Origin: SIG565 sp045613385
GTDB taxonomy: Bacteria > Bacillota > Clostridia > Oscillospirales > Acutalibacteraceae
Assembly: GCA_045613385.1 (NCBI GenBank)
Contig: JAZLAW010000020.1
Location: 62,001-126,000 of the forward strand
Reading direction: 5' to 3'
DNA: 64,000 bases
In this document: piece by piece, positions 25,753 through 33,964 of the stretch
Position numbering within the stretch: position 1 is the first letter of the stretch
Layout: every line of letters starts with the position of its first letter
Translations under genes and position numbers: made by a program
Notes under the pieces: model-generated
The model's input: the letters and a program-made list of their open reading frames with translations, nothing else
What the model was told of the DNA's origin: nothing
The model's database searches: none

Positions 25753-26763
25753 TTATGCTTCGAAAGACAAGAATTTACCGTTATTATTTGAGCTTTCTAT
25801 AAGTTTTTCGATAAGTTTTACTGATGTTGCGGCACTTTCAGGTGTATTAACTGTATTTTCTTCGCCACTTTCAATATTCTCAACAAAGAACTTTATTTCA
25901 TTAAAGTAGAAATCATCCGGTTCAATATCAGCAACAAATGCCTCGCCACCACGGGGATAGATGGTAATAGTATCGTTTGCAAGACAAACTGTAGCTTTAT
26001 CAAATCCAACGCGGAACTCTGCACTGAAAGGTAAGCCTTCCTGTGACCAGTCACCAATTGCAAGAACTGAATAACCTGGGTATAAAAGTGTAGAATGAGC
26101 AAGGTCTTTAGGTGCATAAACGTCTTGTGTGCAGCAAGAAACCGATTTGGGTTCGCCAAAGATTGCACGAATTATATCTATATCGTGAATATGCATATCG
26201 TTGATACAACCATGTGAACGGTCATAATCCATAAACCAGTTGTCCCAACCCCATACGGGTGGACCGCTAAGTCTGTGGAATACAGCACTCTTTACTTCGC
26301 CATAGGTCTTATCTGCAACCAACTTTTTAAGGTAATTGTACTTATTGCTAAAGCGTAAGCACTGACCTATCATAAACTTTTTACCGCTCTTCTTTGCTGC
26401 TTCAACCATTTTGCAGCAGTCATCATAGAATAAGCTCATCGGTTTTTCGCAAAGAACATTATAATTCATATTCAAAACTTCAATTGCAGTTTCAGCATGT
26501 AGAAAAGTAGGAAGACAAATGTCAACCAAATCTACATCCTCATTTTTAAGCATTTCGCGCCAATCGGTATACTTAGTAACACTTTCGTCAAGTGCAATGT
26601 CAGACGTACCGATGTTTAACTGAATTTGCTCTTCAAAACGCTTGGGGTCAATATCGCAAACCGATACTAACTTTACTTTACCTTCTTTTTCAAGTGTTAA
26701 GTAAGCGCCGAGATGGGCTGCTTTTGCAATGCCGCCAAAGCCTATTAACGCAACTCTAACCAT
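25753..26763 (-). CDS. Gfo/Idh/MocA-family NAD(P)-dependent oxidoreductase
   Basis: A 336-residue dehydrogenase. The Rossmann start reads VALIGFGGIAKAAHLGAY, and the catalytic-site motif CEKPM near residue 110 supplies the conserved Lys. The C-terminal alpha/beta domain has the HIHDIDIIRAIFG segment with His and Asp residues that line the sugar pocket in this family. Substrates are usually sugars or inositols, oxidised at one hydroxyl. The start lies 12 bases after the isomerase-like gene, with which it is probably cotranscribed. Confidence 0.9.
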   Translation of the reverse strand: MVRVALIGFGGIAKAAHLGAYLTLEKEGKVKLVSVCDIDPKRFEEQIQLNIGTSDIALDESVTKYTDWREMLKNEDVDLVDICLPTFLHAETAIEVLNMNYNVLCEKPMSLFYDDCCKMVEAAKKSGKKFMIGQCLRFSNKYNYLKKLVADKTYGEVKSAVFHRLSGPPVWGWDNWFMDYDRSHGCINDMHIHDIDIIRAIFGEPKSVSCCTQDVYAPKDLAHSTLLYPGYSVLAIGDWSQEGLPFSAEFRVGFDKATVCLANDTITIYPRGGEAFVADIEPDDFYFNEIKFFVENIESGEENTVNTPESAATSVKLIEKLIESSNNNGKFLSFEA

Positions 26764-26775
26764 AGTTTTTTCTCC

Positions 26776-27606
26776 TTAATACTTTAAAATTTTATCAATA
26801 GCTTCGGAGCTATTTTTAAGAACTTCTTCGGTATTGTCGCCACTTGGAAATACTTCGGCAGTAACCCAACCGTCATAACCTATATTGCGAAGCGCTGCCA
26901 TTACAGCCTTATAATCAACGTCACCGGTTAATATATCAACAAAACCATCTAACGTACCAATGGAACGTGTAAAGTCTTTAAAGTGTACCTTGGCAATTCT
27001 GCTACCCAAAATATTAATCCAGTGTTCCGGGAAGCCGTTAATAACAACGTTACCTACATCGAAATATGAGCCAACCATTTTGCTACCCACTTTATCAATG
27101 AAATCTCTCATTTCAAGGGGTGTTAAAAGCATCTTGTTCCATACATTTTCAACGGCGATTTTTACATTGTACTTTTCGGCATATTTAGCTAATTCTTTAA
27201 TGCCTGCAAGTGCTCTGTCATAAGCCACGTCGTAGGGTACAACTTCGCTGTCTGCATCCAAGCCTTGAACCATACCCGGTATTACAAGAATAGTATCACA
27301 ACCAAGTGCAGCCGCTGTTTCCAACTGTTTAATAATTACTTCCTTTGCCTTTTCTCTTGATTCAGCATTATCGAATGTTAATGAATTCATCCAACAGTCA
27401 TCGCAAACAAGGCTATAAAAAGAAAGACCATAACTTTCGGCTGTCTTCTTATACGTTTCGAGTTCTTCATTTGTTGAGTCGTAGCGAACAGGACCTTCAC
27501 TTCCCAAAGCCACTTCTACGCCTTCAAAACCGTATTTTTTAGCGAGTGAAAAACAAACTTCGGGAGTGCGGTCGGTAAACGCCCACATGCTTATACCTTT
27601 TTTCAT
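26776..27606 (-). CDS. Sugar phosphate isomerase/epimerase family protein
   Basis: A 276-residue TIM-barrel protein of the xylose isomerase-like (AP endonuclease 2) superfamily. Metal ligands are suggested by VAVENVWNKM, SYFDVGNVVINGFPEHW and VHFKDF, ending with TAEVFPSGD. Members isomerise or epimerise keto sugars, inosose or related compounds. ATG at 27606 was chosen since GAGGTG lies 6 bases upstream; the GTG at 27615 is part of that site. First gene of the leftward operon divergent from an AraC regulator; with the oxidoreductase and glycosidase it probably forms a short catabolic route. Confidence 0.87.
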   Translation of the reverse strand: MKKGISMWAFTDRTPEVCFSLAKKYGFEGVEVALGSEGPVRYDSTNEELETYKKTAESYGLSFYSLVCDDCWMNSLTFDNAESREKAKEVIIKQLETAAALGCDTILVIPGMVQGLDADSEVVPYDVAYDRALAGIKELAKYAEKYNVKIAVENVWNKMLLTPLEMRDFIDKVGSKMVGSYFDVGNVVINGFPEHWINILGSRIAKVHFKDFTRSIGTLDGFVDILTGDVDYKAVMAALRNIGYDGWVTAEVFPSGDNTEEVLKNSSEAIDKILKY

Positions 27607-27642
27607 TTTTTGCACCTCTTTATACTAATTAGCATATGCAAG

Positions 27643-27693
27643 TTGACAAAAACCCACATACTTGCTATAATCATTTTACAATGTCAAAATGAT
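27643..27693 (+). promoter_or_regulatory. Consensus promoter and overlapping palindrome of the AraC gene at 27724
   Basis: TTGACA (27643-27648), 17 bases, TATAAT (27666-27671). ATCATTTT and AAAATGAT form an inverted repeat at 27670-27693, covering the end of the -10 and the predicted start point; this is a likely repressor or autoregulation site. Confidence 0.75.
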
Positions 27694-27723
27694 TAATACA
27701 ATGCAAAAAAGGATGCTATTATT

Positions 27724-28560
27724 ATGATTTTAGATACAAGAATGAGAAAAGTTAATCATTTATTCAAGATAAATGAATTTTTTTCCGCAATCACCTATGT
27801 ATGGAATGAAGAATTCATTTTTTCTGGCGAAACACACGACTTTTGGGAAATGGTTTTTGTTGTGTCGGGAAGTGTCCATGTTACTGAAGACGCACGTATT
27901 TATACCCTTAACACAGGAGACGCAATTTTACACGCGCCAATGGAGTTTCATACTATACAGTCTGCCAAAGAAACACCCACAAATGTTTTGATTATCAGTT
28001 TTTCTACCGAAGGCGTAATGCCAGAAAAATTAGCCGACGGCGTTTTCTTTTTAGACAGTGCCGAGCAAAACGAATATAAAGAACTTTTTTCAAAAATATA
28101 CGACTTTTACCACGGACAAGCTTCTAACGATTACTTGGGTCTTGAATGTACTACGTGGCTTTCTTCCTTTTTAATAAAACTGGCTACCAATCACACAACC
28201 GAGCGTCCTTTACTTCGTTCCCGCAGTGCTAAAGAATATCACCGAATCATAAATACAATGACCGAAAAATTATACGACAACTGCACACTTGAGGAAATAG
28301 CTAAAATCAATAATATAAGCGTTAGTTATTTGAAACTTTTGTTTAAACGTTTTTCAGGTATTTCCCCTAAAATCTATTATGCAAGACTACGCTGTAACGA
28401 AGCAATAAATCTTTTAGAAAAAGGGTTTTCAGCATTAGAAGTTTCAAATTTACTTAACTTCTCTTCACCTAATTATTTTTCATCTTTTTTCAAAAAAATG
28501 ACGGGCTTTCCGCCCGTCCGTTACTGCCGCCGCATTTCTGAAGAAAAAAACGGCAACTAA
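27724..28560 (+). CDS. AraC-family transcriptional regulator with cupin sensor domain
   Basis: A 278-residue regulator. Residues ~20-140 are a cupin ligand domain (THDFWEMVFVVSGSVHV, GDAILHAPMEFH), and residues ~180-275 hold the two helix-turn-helix motifs of AraC, with CTLEEIAKINNISVSYLKLLFKRFSG and LNFSSPNYFSSFFKKMTGFPPVRY. It is transcribed away from the isomerase/oxidoreductase/glycosidase operon and probably controls it in answer to a sugar. It converges with, and overlaps by 4 bases, the next AraC gene. Confidence 0.92.
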   Translation: MILDTRMRKVNHLFKINEFFSAITYVWNEEFIFSGETHDFWEMVFVVSGSVHVTEDARIYTLNTGDAILHAPMEFHTIQSAKETPTNVLIISFSTEGVMPEKLADGVFFLDSAEQNEYKELFSKIYDFYHGQASNDYLGLECTTWLSSFLIKLATNHTTERPLLRSRSAKEYHRIINTMTEKLYDNCTLEEIAKINNISVSYLKLLFKRFSGISPKIYYARLRCNEAINLLEKGFSALEVSNLLNFSSPNYFSSFFKKMTGFPPVRYCRRISEEKNGN

Positions 28561-29423
28561 TATTTTTCATAGTATTGTCTAGGCGTTATACCGGTACTCC
28601 GCTTAAAAAAGTTTGAAAAATGCGATGCATCATTAAAGCCGAGAATTTCGGAAATTTCACCCATTGAACGTTCTTTTTCTTTTAATAGCTTTTTTGCCGC
28701 TTCGAGTCGCAATTTATTATAGTATACTATAATGCTCTCCCCTGTTTCGGTTTTGAAAACTGTCTTTACGGTGGATACCGAATAAGAAAACTGCGTTGCT
28801 ATATCGGTAAGGCTGATTGCCTTGCCGATATTTTTTTGCAAATATTCCTTTATCTGTGCCGTAAGGTGCTTCCTTTTAAGGTGGAGAGAGTAACTGTTTA
28901 CTCTTTCTCGTATCTCTGTACTTTTTGAATTATATAATGAGAGTATTAACAATTCTATACTATTTTTCAAAAAATGAGCATTAGCAGGTGTTGCCTGTTC
29001 ACTTTTTTGCATATATCCGTCTTTTGAAATTTGCAAAGGCTCTTTCTGAATAAAAAAGCTCTTTGCATTTGCAACAATATCATTTAGGTAAAGCCGTTGA
29101 TGTTGGTCGACAGACAATATTTTGTTTTCAAAAAACTCCATCTTCTTATCCATACAATGAAAACAAAAAATTATTGCCGTTGCATCTGAATGATAGGGAT
29201 TCAGGTTGTGATATTCCATAGGTTTATGACAAATAAGTTCACCGCTACGGATAATATATTTTTTATCATCGGCTTTTGCTAAAAAACTTCCCGATTCAAC
29301 AAAAACAAATTCCCAGTTATCGTGTCGCTCTCCATCATACTGGAAATTCTTTGGAAATGTATATCTGAAAGCACTTACTATACCTTCAACAGTTATTTCT
29401 GTATCTAACTTTATATAATTCAT
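28557..29423 (-). CDS. AraC-family transcriptional regulator with cupin sensor domain
   Basis: A 288-residue relative of the adjacent regulator, on the opposite strand. The N-terminal cupin (RHDNWEFVFVESGSFLAKADD, GELICHKPMEYH) is followed by the AraC DNA-binding pair: ISLTDIATQFSYSVSTVKTVFKTETG and EILGFNDASHFSNFFKRSTGITPRQYY. It diverges from the PIG-L/NagB-like operon starting at 29579 and is the natural candidate for its control. Two direct TTTATTGTC repeats in the intergenic region are suitable binding sites. Confidence 0.92.
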   Translation of the reverse strand: MNYIKLDTEITVEGIVSAFRYTFPKNFQYDGERHDNWEFVFVESGSFLAKADDKKYIIRSGELICHKPMEYHNLNPYHSDATAIIFCFHCMDKKMEFFENKILSVDQHQRLYLNDIVANAKSFFIQKEPLQISKDGYMQKSEQATPANAHFLKNSIELLILSLYNSKSTEIRERVNSYSLHLKRKHLTAQIKEYLQKNIGKAISLTDIATQFSYSVSTVKTVFKTETGESIIVYYNKLRLEAAKKLLKEKERSMGEISEILGFNDASHFSNFFKRSTGITPRQYYEKY

Positions 29424-29470
29424 TTTTTACCACCGTTTTGCAAATTAAGATTTGGAAATTATAATTTATT

Positions 29471-29500
29471 TTTATTGTCTTTTTTTGCAAGTTTATTGTC
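29471..29500. promoter_or_regulatory. Direct-repeat operator candidate (TTTATTGTC x2)
   Basis: Two exact 9-base copies begin at 29471 and 29492, 21 bases apart (two helical turns), in the divergent region between the AraC gene and the deacetylase operon. Direct half-sites on one helix face are the usual AraC-family arrangement. Confidence 0.55.
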
Positions 29501-29578
29501 TTATTGTATATTGTTTTTTACAACTTGTCAATATAAAATATAAGTAGCAAAGTATATTTTTATAAAGGAGATTTGTTT

Positions 29579-30304
29579 ATGAACGTTTTAGCAATCGGTT
29601 GCCATCCTGATGACATCGAAATCGCTTGTGCGGGTACACTTGCGAAGTGTGTAAAGCGCGGTGACAGAGTAGTTGTATGCCACGTTTCAAGCGGTAACTT
29701 GGGACACGTAGTTATTCCGCCGGATGAACTCAGAGTTATTCGTGCAGGAGAAGCAAAGAAAGCCGGCTCACTCGCAGGTATCGAAGTTATTTCGGCAGGT
29801 TTTGATGACCTTGAAATCTTTGATAGCGGTAAGGAAGCAAGAGACAAGTTAGTTGATGTAATTCGCTATGCAAATCCTGATTTCATCATCACACATAATC
29901 CTGATGACTATATGCCCGACCACACTGCAGTCTCTCGATTAGTGTTCGATGCAAGTTTCACAGCAACTCTTCCCAACTACACTTCATTTGAACACCGTTA
30001 CAGCACCGAAAAAGACGGTCCTGCAAAATTGGTTCCTATTTACTATATGGACACTTTGGCAGGTGTTGAATTCAACCCAACAGAATTCGTTGATATTTCA
30101 GAAGAAATTGACCTGAAAATCAATATGCTCGAATGTCACGAAAGTCAGCTTGTTTGGATGAGAGAACACGATGGTATCGACTTTGCCGATATGGTAAAGA
30201 CCTGCTCACGCTATCGCGGTTACCAGTGCGGCGCTGATTATGCTGAAGGATTTAGACAATGCCGAGTCTATCTAAAAGGTACAACTAAACGATTATTACC
30301 GTAA
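29579..30304 (+). CDS. PIG-L family deacetylase, copy 1
   Basis: A 241-residue zinc-dependent amidase of the PIG-L/BshB/MshB family, which removes N-acetyl groups from GlcNAc-containing compounds. Zinc ligands are in GCHPDDIE near residue 10 and in the later HDH-type motif MPDHTAVS; the first Asp is the catalytic base. No signal peptide, so it is cytoplasmic. ATG at 29579 has AAAGGAG 8 bases upstream; a TTG at 29573 was rejected. The gene directly downstream is a close duplicate. Substrate unknown, presumably an imported amino-sugar conjugate. Confidence 0.9.
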   Translation: MNVLAIGCHPDDIEIACAGTLAKCVKRGDRVVVCHVSSGNLGHVVIPPDELRVIRAGEAKKAGSLAGIEVISAGFDDLEIFDSGKEARDKLVDVIRYANPDFIITHNPDDYMPDHTAVSRLVFDASFTATLPNYTSFEHRYSTEKDGPAKLVPIYYMDTLAGVEFNPTEFVDISEEIDLKINMLECHESQLVWMREHDGIDFADMVKTCSRYRGYQCGADYAEGFRQCRVYLKGTTKRLLP

Positions 30305-30315
30305 GGTAAAAATTT

Positions 30316-31041
30316 ATGAACGTATTAGTAATTAGTTGTCACCCGGATGACATGGAAGTTTACTGCGGCGGCACCGTTGCAAAATGTGTAAAGCGTGGTG
30401 ACAAAGTTATTGTTTGCCACGTTTCAAGCGGCAGTCTTGGCCATGTTGTTGTTCCACCCGATGAACTAAGGGGCATTCGTGCAGCAGAAGCTAAAAAATC
30501 GGGTTCTCTTATCGGCATAGAAGTTATTTGTGCAGGTTTTGATGACCTTGAAGTATTTGATAGCGGTAAGGAAGCAAGGGATAAATTAGTTGATGTAATT
30601 CGCTATGCAAACCCCGATTTTATCATCACACATAATCCTGATGACTATATGCCCGACCACTGTGCCGTATCGCGCTTGGTGTTCGATGCAAGTTTCACAG
30701 CTACACTTCCCAATTACACATCATTTGAGCATCGCTTTAGCAGTGAAAATGATGGTCCTGCAAAACTGGTTCCTATTTACTATATGGAATCGGCCGGCGG
30801 CGTAGAGTTTAATCCCACAGAGTATGTTGATATTTCTAATGAAATCGAAACAAAACTCGATATGCTCAGATGCCACGAAAGTCAGGTTGTATGGCTTTTG
30901 GACCACGATAACAATGATATTATTGAACAAACACGTGTCTTCGCGCGTTATCTTGGTTATCAATGCGGTGCGGAATATGCCGAAGGTTTCAGACAATGCA
31001 GAGTTTATTTAAAAGGCACAACTAAACGGTTATTACCGTAA
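30316..31041 (+). CDS. PIG-L family deacetylase, copy 2
   Basis: A 241-residue tandem duplicate of the preceding gene with the same zinc motifs (SCHPDDME and MPDHCAVS). The middle third is nearly identical to copy 1 even in DNA, while the ends differ, e.g. an acidic, Asn-rich stretch near residue 200. This points to recent duplication or gene conversion, with possible change in substrate in the diverged ends. It lies 11 bases after copy 1 and 24 before the NagB-like gene, in one operon. Confidence 0.9.
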   Translation: MNVLVISCHPDDMEVYCGGTVAKCVKRGDKVIVCHVSSGSLGHVVVPPDELRGIRAAEAKKSGSLIGIEVICAGFDDLEVFDSGKEARDKLVDVIRYANPDFIITHNPDDYMPDHCAVSRLVFDASFTATLPNYTSFEHRFSSENDGPAKLVPIYYMESAGGVEFNPTEYVDISNEIETKLDMLRCHESQVVWLLDHDNNDIIEQTRVFARYLGYQCGAEYAEGFRQCRVYLKGTTKRLLP

Positions 31042-31065
31042 AAATAAAACTTGGAGGAAAAGAAA

Positions 31066-32004
31066 ATGGATTTTATGAGCACAGTTAAAGGTTCCCTTTT
31101 GGAAGGCTTTTATCCTGTTGGTTGGGATATGGCTAAAATCGATGCTTGTTGCGAAAAAGGCGTAGCAAGAGAAGATTTCTGGAACAAAGATTTTAACCCT
31201 GTTGAATGTAAAGACATTCACGAATTTGACGTATTAATGGGTCACGAAATCGCAATGCAAATCAAACTTGCAAGAGAAGCAGGTAACAAACTTGCTATGA
31301 TTCTCCCCGTAGGTCCTATGGGTATGTACCGTTGGGCTTCATACTTCATTACCGAATGGAAGATTCCTTGCGACCACGTTTATACCTTTAATATGGATGA
31401 ATGGGCGGATGCTGAAGGTAACACATTACCTAACACCAACCCCGCTTCATTTGAATATAGCATGAAGGAAGCTTTCTTCAACAAACTCGGCGAATATACC
31501 GTTCCCGAATCACAGCGCAACTTTGCTACTAAAGATAATCTTCCTACATACCCCGAAAAGATTGCTAAGTTAAAGGCAGAAGGCGCTAAATTGGTTCTCG
31601 TTTACGGTATCGGCAGAATGTGCCACATTGCTTTCTGGGAACCGCAGTTCGCAGTTGATTACGCAACCGAAGAAGAATGGAAAAACGCTCCTTACAGAAT
31701 CGGTGCAAAACTCCATCCGCTTACTATTGAACAGAATGCTATTACAAGTTTCAAGAGCCGTTCAACACTTGTTCCTTGTACCGCTAACACAATCGGCCCC
31801 GGCCTGTTCTTAAAGGCTGACTATGCCATCGGCGGTGCTGACGGTGCATTGGGCAGAGGTATGGGTTGGCAAGGTATGAGCTTCTTAACAACCTTACACC
31901 ACGGTCCTGATACACATATCACTTCTACATACATTCCTACTCTCCCCGGCAGACTCTTCTATTTGAGTGAGCTCGCAGGTCCGCTTGTAGCTGAATGTAA
32001 CTAA
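31066..32004 (+). CDS. NagB-like (glucosamine-6-phosphate isomerase-related) protein
   Basis: A 312-residue relative of glucosamine-6-phosphate deaminase. The sugar-phosphate-site region reads YTFNMDEWADAEGN, matching the NMDEY stretch of NagB with its catalytic Asp. The relay loop reads GIGRMCHIAFWEP: the His and Glu are kept but the Asp of the canonical GNDGHIAF is gone. LHPLTIEQNAI near the end is shared with the paralogue at 40296. Coupled to two deacetylases, it probably acts on the freed amino sugar or its phosphate, but deaminase activity is uncertain. ATG chosen by the GGAGGA site upstream. Confidence 0.78.
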   Translation: MDFMSTVKGSLLEGFYPVGWDMAKIDACCEKGVAREDFWNKDFNPVECKDIHEFDVLMGHEIAMQIKLAREAGNKLAMILPVGPMGMYRWASYFITEWKIPCDHVYTFNMDEWADAEGNTLPNTNPASFEYSMKEAFFNKLGEYTVPESQRNFATKDNLPTYPEKIAKLKAEGAKLVLVYGIGRMCHIAFWEPQFAVDYATEEEWKNAPYRIGAKLHPLTIEQNAITSFKSRSTLVPCTANTIGPGLFLKADYAIGGADGALGRGMGWQGMSFLTTLHHGPDTHITSTYIPTLPGRLFYLSELAGPLVAECN

Positions 32005-32022
32005 TAAATAATTTAATATGCT

Positions 32023-32055
32023 AAACAAAAAAGAACGACTCTATTGAGTCGTTCT
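32023..32055 (+). terminator. Terminator of the deacetylase/NagB-like operon
   Basis: AAAAAAGAACGACTC pairs with GAGTCGTTCTTTTTT around TATT. Symmetrical, so it can also serve the leftward gene at 32100. Confidence 0.92.
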
Positions 32056-32099
32056 TTTTTCTCTCGTGTCCAAAAATGAACCGGTCAAAAACTGAGGAT

Positions 32100-32561
32100 T
32101 TACTGTACAATTTTTGATTTTTGCCTAACCAGAATAACTATTGCAAAAATCAAAAGAAAACTATACAAAGATATTTTAACTAAATCTATAACAAATTTGT
32201 TACTCTCAAAATAAATAACTTTCCCATTATTTTTGATATATTCGATTAGCGTATTTTGGTAACGGTCGGTTATATAAAAAACACTGGAATCTTTATTTTT
32301 ATAATTTATAACAATTTGGTCCTTATGCATTGTAGATTGCCACTCTACACTTATCGCATCATCAAAGCACAGTAAAGTGTCCTCGCTTTCAATGTTTTTA
32401 AAAATTAATGTTTCAATCACTTGCTTATTGCTATCTTCTATAATAACGGAACGGCTTCCATTAGAATTAATAATGACAAAACCAATTATTTGACATAATA
32501 TCAAAACAAAACATATACTTGCGACTACAATACTTCCTGTTTTAATAAGCGCTTTTTTCAT
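32100..32561 (-). CDS. Hypothetical small membrane protein
   Basis: A 153-residue protein starting at the ATG at 32561 (GGTAGGCG upstream). A long N-terminal hydrophobic helix (residues ~8-33), about 85 polar residues with several Asp and Asn, and a second helix near residues 120-145 ending in a basic tail. Two helices with an exported middle domain is the likely topology. I do not recognise the family. It stands alone between a terminator and a repeat array. Confidence 0.6.
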   Translation of the reverse strand: MKKALIKTGSIVVASICFVLILCQIIGFVIINSNGSRSVIIEDSNKQVIETLIFKNIESEDTLLCFDDAISVEWQSTMHKDQIVINYKNKDSSVFYITDRYQNTLIEYIKNNGKVIYFESNKFVIDLVKISLYSFLLIFAIVILVRQKSKIVQ

Positions 32562-32609
32562 ATAATCGCCTACCTTTATGTGTATTATAGCATAAAAGCG
32601 AAAATAAAT

Positions 32610-32792
32610 CAATGCGAAGCATTGTATGAAATCAACACGAAGTGTTGGATGTAATCATTTTGAAGAAATGTATGTAATCCACCGCAGGTGGTATGTAATC
32701 AATCCGAAGGAAAATACACCTGCGGTGATGCCATACACGCTACGCGTGATTACATACGCCTATCGGCGATTACATACCAATCCTTCGGATTG
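32610..32792. repeat. Array of nine short hairpin repeats (REP-like)
   Basis: Units of 11-15 bases such as CAATGCGAAGCATTG, CAACACGAAGTGTTG, CCACCGCAGGTGG, CACGCTACGCGTG and CAATCCTTCGGATTG are each a tiny stem-loop, most with a GAA or TTC loop. They are separated by 8-base linkers: TATGTAAT or close variants in the left half, ATTACATA in the right half. The array is thus inverted about position ~32705. No gene lies in it. Confidence 0.9.
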
Positions 32793-32797
32793 GATAA

Positions 32798-32830
32798 AAA
32801 ATAAGACAGTCCGAAGACTGTCTTATTTTT
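32798..32830 (-). terminator. Terminator of the tRNA-Val gene
   Basis: On the minus strand, AATAAGACAGTC TTC GGACTGTCTTATT follows the tRNA CCA end directly and ends in a T run. Confidence 0.88.
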
Positions 32831-32907
32831 TGGTGGAGACAACTGGACTTGAACCAGTGACCCCTTGCATGTCAAGCAAGTACTCTAACCAACTGAGCTA
32901 TGCCTCC
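32831..32907 (-). tRNA. tRNA-Val (anticodon GAC)
   Basis: On the minus strand a 77-base cloverleaf: acceptor GGAGGCA, D-arm AGCTCAGTTGGTTAGAGT, anticodon stem CTTGC/GCAAG with loop TTGACAT (anticodon GAC), T-arm ACTGG TTCAAGT CCAGT and an encoded CCA (32833-32831). The anticodon GAC reads GUC/GUU valine codons. Confidence 0.95.
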
Positions 32908-32918
32908 GTGTATATACT

Positions 32919-32947
32919 ATAATACACATAAATAGCTCAAATGTAAA
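32919..32947 (-). promoter_or_regulatory. Sigma-A promoter of tRNA-Val
   Basis: Minus strand: TTTACA (32947-32942), 17 bases, TATTAT (32924-32919), about 12 bases before the mature tRNA end. Confidence 0.75.
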
Positions 32948-32961
32948 GAGTTAAAATAATT

Positions 32962-33960
32962 TTATTTATATTTTTCGGCTAATTTCATAATTTCTTTATA
33001 TGGTCTTAGTCCATCTGTTCCGTTCTTTTCGGAAAGTGAACAAGCTGCACTTGCACGTGCGAGTTCCATAGATGCTTTTAAAGACATATCTTCGTGAGCA
33101 CCATACAAGATGCCGCTACAGTATGCGTCACCCGCACCATTTGTGCCTTTAATATAATCTTTAGGAAGATTAAGGCTTGGTAATGCAACGTATTCTCCTG
33201 TTTCGACAGAGTAACCAAAGCCCATTTTGGGAGCATGAATTACAATCCATTTAGACACACCAAAATCTTTGATTTTGTCTATAGCCTTACGGATATTTCC
33301 TTCTATTATATCTCCGTTTTCATCGGTGAGACTGATTTCGGTTACCATCTCAGCTTCCGATTCATTTATACAACAAATATCGGTGTATTTAAGGGCAGAT
33401 TTTACTATATGCTTTGCCCTTTCGCTCTGCTCGGAAACGATATCAATGGAAGTTATCATACCGTGGTCTTTGGCAGTTTTCAAAATTCTTGCAGCATGAG
33501 TACCATACTCATCGTCAGGCATATCTACCTGCTTTAAAAGTAAAAGATATTCAAGCTGGAAGATTTTTGTGTCAAGTTTTTCAAAATTGATAGAATCAAT
33601 ATTAAAGTCATCACTAGCGCCCGCATTATAGAAGAATGTTCGTTGCTTTGTATCAAGCGCATTCATTACAAGCGTTGTTGGTGTCTGACCGTTTAACATC
33701 ACATTTTCGGTATCGATATTGGGATACTCTGAGAGTATTGAAAGTACCTGGGGTCCACGTTCATCCTGGCCTAAAATAGCGCAAATCTTAACTGTTAAAT
33801 CGCTATCCATTTTTGCCAGGTCCAAAATCATATTTCCTGTACCGCCAACATTCAGTTCTGTCGAACGAATATTCGTAAGAAAACCTTCTTTTGGAAATGT
33901 ATCTATAAAATAGAAAACATCGGCTATAAGTGTACCCGCAACAGTAATTCCCTTTTTCAC
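32962..33960 (-). CDS. PfkB-family carbohydrate kinase
   Basis: A 332-residue ribokinase-like enzyme. The N-terminal NVGGTGNMILDLAK segment binds the sugar; near residue 265 GTNGAGDAYCSGILYG is the PfkB signature with the catalytic Asp and anion-hole glycines. GTG start with GAGGTG upstream. It follows the aldolase gene by 4 bases and closes the leftward isomerase-aldolase-kinase operon. In such trios the kinase phosphorylates the ketose made by the isomerase, which the aldolase then cleaves to triose units. Confidence 0.92.
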   Translation of the reverse strand: MKKGITVAGTLIADVFYFIDTFPKEGFLTNIRSTELNVGGTGNMILDLAKMDSDLTVKICAILGQDERGPQVLSILSEYPNIDTENVMLNGQTPTTLVMNALDTKQRTFFYNAGASDDFNIDSINFEKLDTKIFQLEYLLLLKQVDMPDDEYGTHAARILKTAKDHGMITSIDIVSEQSERAKHIVKSALKYTDICCINESEAEMVTEISLTDENGDIIEGNIRKAIDKIKDFGVSKWIVIHAPKMGFGYSVETGEYVALPSLNLPKDYIKGTNGAGDAYCSGILYGAHEDMSLKASMELARASAACSLSEKNGTDGLRPYKEIMKLAEKYK

Positions 33961-33964
33961 TATA

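Noticed and set aside
32610..32792. Possible CRISPR array
   Set aside because: The constant part is only 8 bases, the variable parts are self-complementary, orientation flips midway, and there are no cas genes.
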